Positions 12,468 through 23,405 of a stretch of 64,000 nucleotides of DNA are shown here, piece by piece; the first letter of the stretch is position 1; the number at the start of each line of letters is the position of its first letter. The notes beneath the pieces were generated by a model. That model ran no database searches and had not been told where the DNA came from. It was given only the letters and a program-made list of their open reading frames with translations. The DNA is from Apostichopus japonicus. Its lineage: Eukaryota; Echinodermata; Holothuroidea; Aspidochirotida; Stichopodidae. The translations under genes were made by a program, and so were the position numbers. The stretch is from contig NC_092576.1 in NCBI RefSeq assembly GCF_037975245.1, forward strand, positions 41,129,611 to 41,193,610, read 5' to 3'.

Positions 12468-15400
12468 AACCTAGAGCACTGTAGTATACAGCAGAGTAGG
12501 GTCAAGTAATATATGGTAAGGTTGGTTAGATCCTAGAGCACTACATTCTATAACAGAGTAGGGTCAGGTAATATATGGTAAAGTTGGTCAGAACCCAGAG
12601 CAGTGTATTCTTTAACAGAATAGGGTCAGGACGTATATGGCAAAGTTGGGTAGAACCTAAAGCACTGTATTTTATAACAGAGTAGGGTGGGTCAGTATAT
12701 GGTAAAGCTGGTTAGAACCTAGAGCACTGAACTCTTTAACAGAGAATGGTCAGGTAATATATCGTAAAGTTGGTTAGAACCCAGAGCACTGCATTCTATA
12801 ACAGATTAGGGTCAGGTAATAGATGGTACAGTTGGTTAGAAACTAGAGCACTGTATTCTATAACAGAGTAGGCTCAGGTAATTTATGGTAAAGTTGGTCA
12901 GAACCCAGAGCAGTGTATTCTTTAACAGAGTAGGGTCATGACGTATATGGCAAAGTTGGCTAGAACCTAGAGCACTGTATTCTATAACATAGTAGGGTCG
13001 GTCAATAGAGGGTAAAGTTGTTAGAACCTAGAGCACTGTATTCTATTACAGTGTAGGGTCAGGTAATATGTGGTAAAGTTGGTTAGAACCCAGAGCACTT
13101 TATTCTATAACAGATTAGGTTCAGGTAATATATGGTACAGTTGATTAGAACCTAGAGCACTTTATTCTATAACAGAGTAGGCTCAGATAATCTATGGTAA
13201 AGTTGGTCAGAACCCAGAGCAGTGTATTCTTTAACAGAGTAGGGTCAGGACGTATATGGCAAAGTTGGTTAGAACCTACAGCACTGTATTCTATTACAGA
13301 GTAGGGTCGGTCAATATATCGTAAAGTTGGTTAGAACCCAGAGCACTGCATTCTATAACAGATTAAGGTCAGGTAATATATGGTACAGTTGGTTAGAAAC
13401 TAGAGCACTGTATTCTATAACAGAGTAGGCTCAGGTAATTTATGGTAAAGTTGGTCAGAACCAAGAGCAGTGTATTCTTTAACAGAGTAGGGTCAGGACG
13501 TATATGGCAAAGTTGGTTAGAACCTAGAGCACTGTATTCTATAACATAGTAGAGTCGGTCAATAGACGGTAAAGTTGGTTAGAAACTAGAGCACTGTATT
13601 CTATTACAGAGTAGGGTCAGGTAATATGTGGTAAAGTTGGTTAGAACCCAGAGCACTTTATTCTATAACAGATTAGGTTCAGGTAATATATGGTACAGTT
13701 GATTAGAACCCAGAGCACTTTATTCTATAACAGAGTAGGCTCAGATAATCTATGGTAAAGTTGGTCAGAACCCAGAGCAGTGTATTCTTTAACAGAATAG
13801 GGTCAGGACGTATATGGCAAAGTTGGTTAGAACCTACAGCACTGTATTCTATTACAGAGTAGGGTCGGTCAATATATGGTAAAGTTGGTTAGAACCTAGA
13901 GCACTGAACTCTTTAACAGAGTAGGGTCAGGTAATATATCGTAAAGTTTGTTAGAACCCAGAGCACTGCATTCTATAACAGATTAGGGTCAGGTAATAGA
14001 TGGTACAGTTGGTTAGAAACTAGAGCACTGTATTCTATAACAGAGTAGGCTCAGGTAATTTATGGTAAAGTTGGTCAGAACCCAGAGCAGTGTATTCTTT
14101 AACAGAGTAGGGTCATGACGTATATGGCAAAGTTGGTTAGAACCTAGAGCACTGTATTCTATAACATAGTAGGGTCGGTCAATAGAGGGTAAAGTTGGTT
14201 AGAACCTAGAGCACTGTATTCTATTACAGTGTAGGGTCAGGTAATATGTGGTAAAGTTGGTTAGAACCCAGAGCACTTTATTCTATAACAGATTAGGTTC
14301 AGGTAATATATGGTACAGTTGATTAGAACCCAGAGCACTTTATTCTATAACAGAGTAGGCTCAGATAATCTATGGTAAAGTTGGTCAGAACCCAGAGCAG
14401 TGTATTCTTTAACAGAGTAGGGTCAGGACGTATATGGCAAAGTTGGTTAGAACCTACAGCACTGTATTCTATTACAGAGTAGGGTCGGTCAATATATGGT
14501 AAAGTTGGTTAGAACCTAGAGCACTGAACTCTTTAACAGAGTAGGGTCAGGTAATATATTGTAAAGTTTGTTAGAACCCAGAGCACTGCATTCTATAACA
14601 GATTAGGGTCAGGTAATAGATGGTACAGTTGGTTAGAAACTAGAGCACTGTATTCTATAACAGAGTAGGCTCAGGTAATTTATGGTAAAGTTGGTCAGAA
14701 CCCAGAGCAGTGTATTCTTTAACAGAGTAGGGTCATGACGTATATGGCAAAGTTAGTTAGAACCTAGAGCACTGTATTCTATAACATAGTAGAGTCGGTC
14801 AATAGACGGTAAAGTTGGTTAGAAACTAGAGCACTGTATTCTATTACAGAGTAGGGTCAGGTAATATGTGGTAAAGTTGGTTAGAACCCAGAGCACTTAA
14901 TTCTATAACAGATTAGGTTCAGGTAATATATGGTACAGTTGATTAGAACCCAGAGCACTTTATTCTATAACAGAGTAGGCTCAGATAATCTATGGTAAAG
15001 TTGGTCAGAACCCAGAGCAGTGTATTCTTTAACAGAATAGGGTCAGGACGTATATGGCAAAGTTGGTTAGAACCTACAGCACTGTATTCTATTACAGAGT
15101 AGGGTCGGTCAATATATGGTAAAGTTGGTTAGAACCTAGAGCACTGAACTCTTTAACAGAGTAGGGTCAGGTAATATATCGTAAAGTTTGTTAGAACCCA
15201 GAGCACTGCATTCTATAACAGATTAGGGTCAGGTAATAGATGGTACAGTTGGTTAGAAACTAGAGCACTGTATTCTATAACAGAGTAGGCTCAGGTAATT
15301 TATGGTAAAGTTGGTCAGAACCCAGAGCAGTGTATTCTTTAACAGAGTAGGGTCATGACGTATATGGCAAAGTTAGTTAGAACCTAGAGCACTGTATTCT

Positions 15401-15582
15401 ATAACATAGTAGGGTCGGTCAATAGAGGGTAAAGTTGGTTAGAACCTAGAGCACTGTATTCTATTACAGAGTAGGGTCAGGTAATATGTGGTAAAGTTGG
15501 TTAGAACCCAGAGCACTTTATTCTATAACAGATTAGGTTCAGGTAATATATGGTACAGTTGATTAGAATCTAGAGCACTTTA
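12468..15582 (+). repeat. 62-bp satellite with 620-bp (10-mer) higher-order repeat
   Basis: Tandem monomers of about 62 bp share the core AGAGCACTGTATTCTATAAC plus AGAGTAGGGTCAGGTAATAT. Ten diverged monomer types recur in the same order. The type with ATGACGTATATGGC or GGACGTATATGGC recurs at 13497, 14117, 14737 and 15357, exactly 620 bp apart, and a second type recurs at 13806, 14426 and 15046, also 620 bp apart. The left part is less regular, with partial higher-order units. No coding potential. Confidence 0.95.
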
Positions 15583-15973
15583 TACAACACCTAATTATAT
15601 TCCGGCCATTGGATTGGTCAATTGCTTGTCGGTTGCATGCAAAATCCGCTCTATTGCACGCTATGATGATAGAACCATGCGTTATACTTTTTTGATAGCA
15701 CTTTTTTCAATGGTAAGAGAGCAGAGAAACCTGTCTGTTCAAAACAATCTGTTGCATGAGTGCATTTTACATCCAATTATATCCAAATTTGAAGGTATTG
15801 TATAGAACAAATAATGAATGGTTTCCATTCGTGCAATAGTGCAAATATTTCATTCGTTGAATAATGTAATTTGTTCCATTCAACTCGGCTGCGCCTCGTT
15901 GAATGGAACATTCCATCTTTCAACTCATGAAATATTTGCACTATTGCACTCATAACCATTTATTATTTGTATA
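15583..15973. mobile_element. Foldback-type insertion inside the satellite
   Basis: These 391 bp split one satellite monomer. Removing them, with a 3-bp TTA duplication, restores the expected monomer CACTTTATTCTATAAC exactly. The right half is a large imperfect palindrome: about 75-nt arms (about 15806-15883 and 15896-15972) around the loop TCGGCTGCGCCTC, sharing GTGCAATAGTGCAAATATTT. No transposase. A TTA target fits Harbinger-type MITEs, but the ends lack a clear long terminal inverted repeat. Confidence 0.7.
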
Positions 15974-16150
15974 TTATTCTATAACAGAGTAGGCTCAGAT
16001 ACTCTATGGTAAAGTTGGTCAGAACCCAGAGCAGGTATTCTTTAACAGAGTAGGGTCAGGACGTATATGGCAAAGTTGGTTAGAACCTACAGCACTGTAT
16101 TCTATTACAGAGTAGGGTCGGGTAATATATGGTAAAGTTGGTTTGAACCT
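15974..16150 (+). repeat. Satellite resumes after the insertion
   Basis: About three more 62-bp monomers continue the higher-order order exactly where it was broken (the monomer with AGTAGGCTCAGATA follows), then the array decays at about 16145. Confidence 0.9.
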
Positions 16151-16732
16151 TGAGAACCGATGGATTGGAAAATCATTGACCATGTAAGTTAAACAATACA
16201 TGTTCTGCAATATAAAACAATTGAAGGCACCGATATTCTTTTTTTTTATTACATGGCTAAGTTTGATTCGATCATTGTACGTGGAATGTCGGTTGCACCA
16301 GATGAATACATATATTTAAACTATGAAGAGACTTATGTACGATGCAGATGAATTATCTGTTCAGTGTATCTCATGTCTAGCTGGTCTTATTTAAGTATAT
16401 ACAGTCTCGTGCTACATTTTTCTATACACAAAATGAGTCAAACATGTATGCCGCTCAACACTGTCCATACCAAGCCCAATGCTCATCTATGATACATTCA
16501 TACAAGTGTAAATATCACAGCTGTCTGTTTTAAGAATTGACTCATCCCTTGTTGATGATGGCATTTATTAATAATAACGAATTAACAGCAGGCCGCTACT
16601 AATTTCCTTTCTGGTCATTGACTTGAAAATCACCTAGAATATTAGAAGGGAATATATAATTCATCTAATGCCAACATTTTAAAGTACTTTAATTTTAAAT
16701 AATGAAATGGTTTTATTTTCTCTTTACGTCAG

Positions 16733-16774
16733 CATGATGGTGTCCCTTTGACCGATTTAGGGTACACAAAAGAA
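16733..16774 (+). CDS. NLR gene copy A, 42-nt mini-exon
   Basis: Bounded by TTTACGTCAG and GTAAGTATG. Open in phase 0 and encodes HDGVPLTDLGYTKE. Phase 0 on both sides matches the previous exon (ending 10169) and the terminal exon (starting 24865). Strong splice sites but a very short exon, so moderate confidence. Confidence 0.45.
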
Positions 16775-17479
16775 GTAAGTATGATAAGTTTTTCACTGTA
16801 TAGTGTTACCATTTCACACAAGTCTCTTAAAACTCACGCCTTAGCCACTCTAATCCAAACTTAAGCTAAACAAAATGTTACTGAAGAACATTCAGATCTA
16901 CCAGTGCCATGTTTAATAACTTACCTACTACAGGTTAAATAAACATGTGCTGGTATAATCAAACTATAACTGCACGACCTTAAACACAGAACTGATGATA
17001 ATCATTACGGTATAATCTCCCAAATCGTTATCTGCATATTGTTTGAACTAAACAAATATTGGTTCGTTAAATTAACTTGTTCAATTTTATAGCTAAGGTT
17101 TTGTGTATGAAATAGCTTTATTACTTGCGTCGAGGTAATGTTTTTTTGCAATTTTCATTTTAACGGACTTGAAAGGTGAACGAACAAAGGCGTAGAAAAT
17201 TTGAAAACTAATCTAAGCAGATCAATATATACCAATATAAATAGAATATTAAATAGTATCATTTACAACCGATTGCAACACCACCGTAACTTAGTTATAC
17301 ACATCACACTCATCATATGCAATGATACTGTGATTGGCTCATATGCAACAACATGACTGATAGGATTCAATTAAATATTCAGCCTGGATTATCAGTAATT
17401 CTTGTAACCTTCGCTTACTGATTCAAATCACCGTCTCAATCCCTATTTTCTTTGTTTTTAGCGAAAACATCGTATTATT
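16775..17479. other. Intronic interval left of the gypsy element
   Basis: Nothing recognised. The retroelement breaks off near 17480 inside the RNase H region, with no left LTR and no target duplication visible. Confidence 0.5.
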
Positions 17480-17839
17480 AACGTTTGTCCGGTGGTCCGT
17501 TTCCAACAAAAATTCAACCCCGTACAAGTAAATCTGAAACTTTTCCATGGCCCAAACAACAGCTAGACGTTCTTTCTCGATGGTAGCATATTTAACTTCT
17601 CGAGGCTGCAACATTCTACTGGCGAAACATATTGGGTACTTTACACCATCCTCTTCCTGCATGAGTACTGACCCAACCCCTACATCCGAAGCGTCACATC
17701 TAAGAATGAATGGTTTCGACATGTCGGGTAGGTGCAAGATTGGTGCGGAAGCTAGCCTTGATTTTAACGTGTCAAATGCAACACCCTGAGAAGAACCCCA
17801 TTTAACCCTGTTTGGATTAGAACCTCGCGTGAGATCAGT
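17480..17839 (-). pseudogene. Gypsy RNase H, truncated
   Basis: Encodes FILRCDASDVGVGSVL, YATIEKERLAVVWAMEKF and ETDH, the first half of a Ty3/gypsy RNase H with its catalytic Asp in the CDAS motif. Homology ends shortly after DHR at about 17480-17490, and the remaining sequence is unrelated. It is in the same frame as the RT, separated from it by one TGA at 17840-17842. Confidence 0.85.
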
Positions 17840-18730
17840 TCAGGGAGCGGAAATGGCCGCGAAGTTTGGTATAAATCGACTATAATAGCCAACAAGTCCC
17901 ATAAATGATCTCACTTCCTTTATTGTAGTAGGTATCGACGCATTTAAAACCTTCTGCACCTTGTCGGGCTGAGGGCTCAAGATCCCTTCCCCAACCACGT
18001 AACCTAAAAATTCTAACGATGAATAACCAACAAAACACTTTGTTGGTCGCGCTGTAAGTCCGGCGCTCCTAAGACGCTCAAGCACTGTTGCCATCAGTTC
18101 TACATGACTATCCCAATCTGTGGAGAACATTAATACATCGTCGATGTAGTTAACAGTGTTTTGCAACCCATCAAGCAGCCTGTGCATCATACGCGTAAAT
18201 ACGGCAGAAGCGTTGACAACACCAAAAGGCATGACTTTGAATTGATACATTCCTTGATGCGTTACAAAAGCTAGTTTCTTTCTCTCTTCTACGGCAACCG
18301 GTATCTGCCAATAACCTTTTGATAGATCTGTTTTTGTAAAATACTTTCACTTAGATACCTTTGCCATCAAGTCCTCAATACTGGGAATAGGTTCGGGGTC
18401 AAATAAAGCAACCTTGTTAAGCTTTCTAAAGTCAACACAAAACCTGTTTGACCCGTCTTTTTTGCGAACCAACACTATTGGCGATGCGTACGGCGAATAA
18501 GACCTTTCAATAACATCAGTTTCTAACATGTACTCTATTTCTTCCTCTATAACCTTTTGCGTACTCAATGGAATTGGATACGGTCTACTTCTTACAACTT
18601 CATCCGTTACCATTGGCAACGTATACTCAAGTAAATTCGTACGACCAGGCGTATCGGTTAACACATCTCTGAATTCAGACAAAACAAGCGAAACCTCTTT
18701 TGCTTTGTTTTCGCATAGCTCTGAATTCAC
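17840..18730 (-). pseudogene. Gypsy reverse transcriptase with in-frame stops
   Basis: The N-terminal part holds the palm entry (ASPIVLVRKKDGSNRFCVDF, with LETDVIERSYSPYASP before it). The second part holds MPFGVVNASAVF, the catalytic YIDDVL and the FLGYVV and VRSFMGLVGYYSRFIPNF motifs. The frame is continuous from 18730 downward but is interrupted by a TGA at 18347-18349 and closed by a TGA at 17840-17842. Family and order are clear, and function is lost. Confidence 0.92.
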
Positions 18731-19058
18731 ATTGACATCTCTAAAACATTCTTTTGATTTAGAAGGAGGTAGTACTATATAAACTTATCTGTTTCAGAAT
18801 TATTTTCCTCAATGATTGCGCAAGATCCACTCTGCTCCTCTAACACACTCCCAGCTGACGCAATATCAACATTTCGATCGGATGTTCGAACAAAATATTT
18901 CTTTAGCAAGTTTGCGTGAAATGTTTTCCCTCTTTGTTGACTCTATAGTCGTACTTGCCTACCTTTCCTACAATATGATAAGGCCCTTTCCACTGCATAG
19001 TTAGCTTGTTACTGTCTGTAGGTAACAAAATTAGAACTTGGTCATGTACATTGAATTT
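18731..19058 (-). pseudogene. Integrase GPY/F module and linker to RT
   Basis: Directly after an in-frame TGA (19059-19061) the same frame reads KFNVHDQVLILLP and then MQWKGPYHIVGKVGKYDYRV, the GPY/F module found at the C terminus of gypsy and retroviral integrases. A frameshift follows near 18910 before the RT. Its position between integrase core and RT confirms that integrase precedes RT in this element. Confidence 0.75.
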
Positions 19059-19787
19059 TCAATCACGTGCCCTTGCGTCATAATATTTCCTGTATCTACT
19101 AGACGATTTGGCCAGCTCGTTTTGAGCCAAATAACATGTTTCCTCAAGTCTTTCTTTCAAATCGATCACATACTGATAGGTAGTTTTAACTTCTTCCTCC
19201 TCTATTTCACCCGTCCACAAATCTTTCAAGATACCCATTGGCCATCGGACCGTCCTCCCATACAACAATTCAAATGGGGAGAATCCTAGTGATTCTTGGG
19301 AGACCTCCCGATAAGCAAACAGCAGGGCGGGTAAAAATCGATCCCAATCACGTGGTCTTTCAGCACACATACGCCTTAACATTTTGTTTAACGTACCGTT
19401 AAATTTCTCAACCAAGCCGTTACAAATTGGATGGTAAGGTGTAGTGGTTAGTTGTTTGATCTGCAATACCCGACTAATCTCCCTCATGAGATCGGAAGTA
19501 AACTGACTTCCCATGTCGGTCAGAATTTCTTTGGGAAACCCCACCCTAGTAAATATCTCGAGTAGAGCTTCGGCTACACGCTCTGTTTCAATACTAGGCA
19601 GAGCAACTGCCTCTGGGAACTTCGTAGCATAATGTACTAAAGTCAATACATATCTATTAACTCGATCTGACACTGGAGCTAACGGACCCACTAAATCGAT
19701 AGCTACCCTATGAAACGGAGTGTATATAAGTGGCATACGTCCTAACGGTACTTCGGAGATTATACCCTCGAAACCGTTCTCTGGCAT
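19059..19787 (-). pseudogene. Gypsy integrase catalytic core
   Basis: A 242-residue open stretch carries the DDE triad: Asp31 (AIDLVGP), Asp91 (ILTDMGSQFTS) and Glu127 (NGLVEKFN), with 35 residues between the second Asp and the Glu as expected for retroelement integrases. The upstream HHCC zinc-binding region lies in two other frames (19790-19900), so frameshifts separate it from the core. The open stretch ends at a TGA, after which coding similarity continues. Confidence 0.92.
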
Positions 19788-19812
19788 ACATCACAAGACA
19801 TACAAAACATTT

Positions 19813-21639
19813 TCACATCGTTTTGGATACCAGGCCAATAGAAATTGCTCGTGATCCTATCGTGTGTTTTTTGACACCTAGGTGACCAGACAATGGCGCT
19901 TCGTGGCCCACACTTAACACTTTGTTTCGAAACCTTTTAGGCATCACTACCTGACGAAATTCTTTGTCACCTCTTGACTTCGCCGACTTGAATTTACGAA
20001 ACAATACATTATTTACTATAGTAAACCTAACCTCATTTCCACCTCTCGTCATTTTGACATTACCAGTCTTTGCTATGTCATACAATTTGGCAAAACTAGG
20101 CTCGTCTTTCTGAGCCTGTATCAATTCTTCTCTTCTAATATCTAACTCCTCCGACTTTGCGGTTCTCAAAGGCTTGAGAGGTTTGTCCTTTTTTTGCTTT
20201 TGAGCTCGGGTCTCGACAGCACCACTTACAGAACCTGGATCCTTACCACTACTTTCAAATTGAGGGGGATTCCAATTCGGGTCTGGGTCCTGTGGTTCTC
20301 TAACACCATTAATATTTCCCAGAATTAAATCATATAACGGACTTTCCATTACTAGAGCCTCCACTTCTCCCTGATAAAATGGCGTATCAACAGCAATAAC
20401 AGCAACTGATACGTCACGTACTGTACCATCAAGAAGAACACAACGTTTGTTTGCACCTGTGAACTTTGAAGGGTCAACGAATTTCCTTCGAGCTACAACC
20501 GTAGTGCAACCTGTGTCCCTTAATACCGACACCTTTGACGACCCAATGTAACCCTCCCTTACAGGCATACATCCATAATTGGTTTCTACAGCACTTACTT
20601 TAGGCAGACCGTGTTTGACATTGTCCTCCCCTACCAGTAATTCGGAGTCGGTTCGACAAGCGGCCGCTCTTTCTTTTACCTCTGCCTTAGAGTCACTACC
20701 CTCTGACAAACCTGCACCCCTGTCATAGCTACGACCTTTTGAGGCATATGTACCCCTATGTTTCTTACAATCGCGAGAAACATGACCCACGTCGCTACAA
20801 TTATAACATTTCTTGTTCTTATTCCACTCCTTGCCCTTATCTACCTGCTGTTCAAACTGTAAATTGTGGCTAGATTCTTGTTTTGAAGAACCCTTCTTGT
20901 CCCACTGTTTACCCCTGGCGTCGACATAACGATCAGCCCTATAAGCCATGTCTTTAACACTAACAGGTTGTCCCTCTTTAACAAATATACGAAGATCCTT
21001 AGGACACATACTATAAAATTGATCTTTGACCATGAAGTCTACCATACCTTCATAAGACTTAGTCGTATCGCTTAGGTCTACCCAGCGTTCCAAGTAACCT
21101 GTGAGTCTATCCACAAGTTGGATATAGCTTTCCCCTCCTTTAAGCTTTGAACCTCTAAACTTTCTACGAAAACCATCGGCATTCATATCATAGATACAAA
21201 GTAACGCTTTCTTAAGGATGTCATAATTCTTAGAATCATCATTGGACAATCTTGAATAAACATTAAGGGCTTTGCCCGTTAACAGGGCACTCAACAATAT
21301 GGCCCATTCTGATCTTACTTTTCCTGCCGCGGTTAAGTACCTCTCAAACCTTTTTAGGTATGAGTCAATATCGTCTTTTTTTGCGTTAAAACATGGTATC
21401 TCAGGCTTTTTGAACGGTGACATTTGCGGCGAGCCTACATCCGGTTTTCCTGAGGACCGCGTCTTCACGTTTTCCTCTGCAATTCTTAGTTCAATTTCTC
21501 TTAACTCCTTTTGATGTTCTCGCTCCCTCTGTCTTTCGTCCCTTGTCTGTGCATCCAGATTCTTTGCAAAATCAATTAGCGCCTGCCCTTTGAGGTCAAG
21601 GCCTTCTCCCATTTCAATATAATTTTGAAGCTCTGCCAT
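19813..21639 (-). pseudogene. Gypsy gag-protease plus start of integrase
   Basis: A long open frame. The likely start is the internal Met at 21639 (MAELQNYIEM), because the upstream 28 residues overlap the leader. In numbering from 21723: a charged coiled-coil-like stretch at about 60-85; a capsid region at 105-250 with a SCAN-like part (GFRRKFRGSKLKGGESYIQL to MCPKDLRIFVKE); a CCHC zinc knuckle C306-C309-H314-C319; an aspartic protease with DTG at 403-405 and LILGN at 466-470; and the start of the integrase zinc-binding domain at about 590-620 (H607, H614). The frame breaks right after this, so the polyprotein is interrupted. Confidence 0.92.
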
Positions 21640-21944
21640 CTTAGGCAACTCTGTAGTGACGTGGGGCACGAAATTTACACATAAGATCAATGAAATGCGA
21701 ACAATAATAATCACCTCTTTCATCCCAGAACGAGCTCCCAGAACAATTAGAGTAGAACTTGCTCACACCCAGTTCGTTCGTCACTTTCTATTGTTGACGA
21801 GAATTACGAGAATGACGCAGACGTTGGACGTCGGAAGGCTCGTTTGGCTCTGTTGAGGGCGCTCGCGGCCCGCAAAACGTCAGACGAAGTTCCTGATGCT
21901 TAGTGCTATAGGTGGCCCAACGATAAACGACTAGACGATTAGTT

Positions 21945-21961
21945 TCCCGGACAGGCCCCCA
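21945..21961 (-). promoter_or_regulatory. Primer binding site, tRNA-Pro-like
   Basis: Three bases inside the LTR edge the minus strand reads TGGGGGCCTGTCCGGGA. This is complementary to a tRNA 3' end and differs at two positions from the well-known tRNA-Pro primer site TGGGGGCTCGTCCGGGA. Confidence 0.7.
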
Positions 21962-21964
21962 AAA

Positions 21965-22570
21965 TGTCACGGGTAAGGTAAAACTATTCGACTGGACAAC
22001 GTAAATACTTGGATGGCGTGTGTCTTTTGTATAAGCTTTATTTGGTCCTCGTTACCAGGGGCAAAAACCGGAATTCGGTCAGTTTCCGGCTTTTTACACG
22101 TATCGGTACGTTATTTAAGATATCTGAAAAGATATATATTACCACGAATTCATCAGCGGGGAACTGAAGTTGCCCCTACATATACTATAGTAAAATAGCG
22201 AAGTACTGCGGGCTATAACGCCGCCCAACGGACATCGTGTCCAACTGCAACAAGTGACTGCTGTGGTGCACCCAGCACCCTTGCACAAAGTATATTAAAC
22301 TAAACACGAATACCACGCCCTGACCTGCTTACCCGGCCTATTCATACCGACCCTTTACCTGCATTTTATGCAAATTAATCTAAACAAAGACTTGCACAAA
22401 TTCCATTGATGCCCGTCGAGCAATCAGTGAATTAAACAAAGCATATACTAGAATGTCGTATGTTACTAATTTGAACTTCGTGAGCAAAACAGACAACAAA
22501 TGAATATTCATCAGTAAATTTATCCAGCTGCACGATAGTCGTTAGACTTGCGTCAAGCATACTCGTGACA
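21965..22570 (-). repeat. 5' LTR of the Gmr1-like element
   Basis: Begins TGTCACG and ends CGTGACA on the plus strand, giving a perfect 7-bp terminal inverted repeat and a 606-bp LTR. It abuts the primer binding site. On the minus strand an AATAAA-type polyadenylation signal lies at about 22038-22043, and TATA-like text near 22175-22190 could serve the U3 promoter. No second copy of this LTR was found in the window. Confidence 0.75.
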
Positions 22571-22837
22571 CAGATTATATTAGGAATACGTTTGTTTTCG
22601 CTATGTTCTTAGAGGATAGTATTTTTGGACGCTCCGTTCGATACAAGGTTTTGAAGTAATGTGTATTTGCAAACAAAAACGGAAAAAGAGGAATGAATAG
22701 ACGAGAACTACAAGTATAAAGAAACACAAACATGTAATAATATTAAGGAAGAAACTATACTTACCACTGTCCACGAACACAAGTGGTAGTTAAATGGAAT
22801 GTACATTCACAATGACCGTAGCGGAACATGAAATGAC

Positions 22838-23405
22838 ATTCGTTATACGGTGGCTCTAAGCAGAGGCTAAAATTAAGAGGCGAGACAAATTGAAATTAAC
22901 AACGACATCAACATGTAACCTGAGATATAATGTGACACACACCTTATTAGATCTAGCGACAGAATATAGCCTTCACCCATACGGTGAATGGAAGGCAAAC
23001 CCCGCAGTGCTATACACTATGCTAAATGTACTTCAGAGCACATCTCCTTGTAAATATTTAAAGTACAACTATGATAACGAATCTTACATGGTGAATTGCT
23101 TTCCATACGTTATGTTTTAATTTCTTATTTCAGGTGAAACGATTCCGAAATTATTGGAGGTAGGCTTTAATTAAAGTATATAATGTACATTCGTGAAATG
23201 AAAATTTTCGTTAACCAAGTATCAAGAGGATTGTTTTAGATATTAAGAGTTCCTTGATTCTTAACGGAATGAACGATATCCACGCCTAACGTAAATCACA
23301 GAAGTTGCATATGCAAGGTATCTTAGACATTAGTTCTATATTCAGCTCTGTCTGACAATGCTCACATGCCTTTTGATCTCTCGTAATGTTAGTATAGTCC
23401 ATGGG
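22838..23405 (+). repeat. Segmental duplication block 4, copy A
   Basis: Aligns with about 42022-42610: shared CAGAGGCTAAAATT, ATTGAAATTAACAACGACAT, TACGGTGAATGGAAG and ATTGGAGGTAGGC text. In copy B this block follows block 3 directly, while here 14.3 kb intervene. Confidence 0.85.
23134..23159 (+). CDS. Possible 26-nt micro-exon of the NLR copies
   Basis: TTATTTCAG precedes and GTAGGC follows 26 nt that are conserved in copy B (42325-42350) with the same splice ends. It could encode VKRFRNYW. Including it shifts the frame of the terminal exon, so it may be alternative or spurious. The surrounding intron is equally conserved, so conservation alone does not prove coding. Confidence 0.3.

Larger units (their letters stand above)
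17480..22570 (-). mobile_element. Gmr1-like Ty3/gypsy retrotransposon, 3'-truncated
   Basis: Read on the minus strand the order is LTR, primer binding site, gag, protease, integrase, GPY/F module, reverse transcriptase, RNase H. Integrase upstream of RT is the copia-like order known among Ty3/gypsy elements only in the Gmr1 group of deuterostomes. The gag has a SCAN-like capsid region, also a published Gmr1 trait. The 5' LTR is complete, the 3' end stops in RNase H and the 3' LTR is missing. Frameshifts in integrase and after the GPY/F module, plus three in-frame TGA codons, make it non-autonomous. It lies antisense in an intron of NLR copy A. Confidence 0.9.

Noticed and set aside
12468-16150. 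CRISPR-like or coding repeat array
   Set aside because: Monomers are contiguous with no spacers and stops in all frames; it is a satellite.
22013-22198. Short plus-strand open frame
   Set aside because: Lies inside the LTR of the gypsy element.
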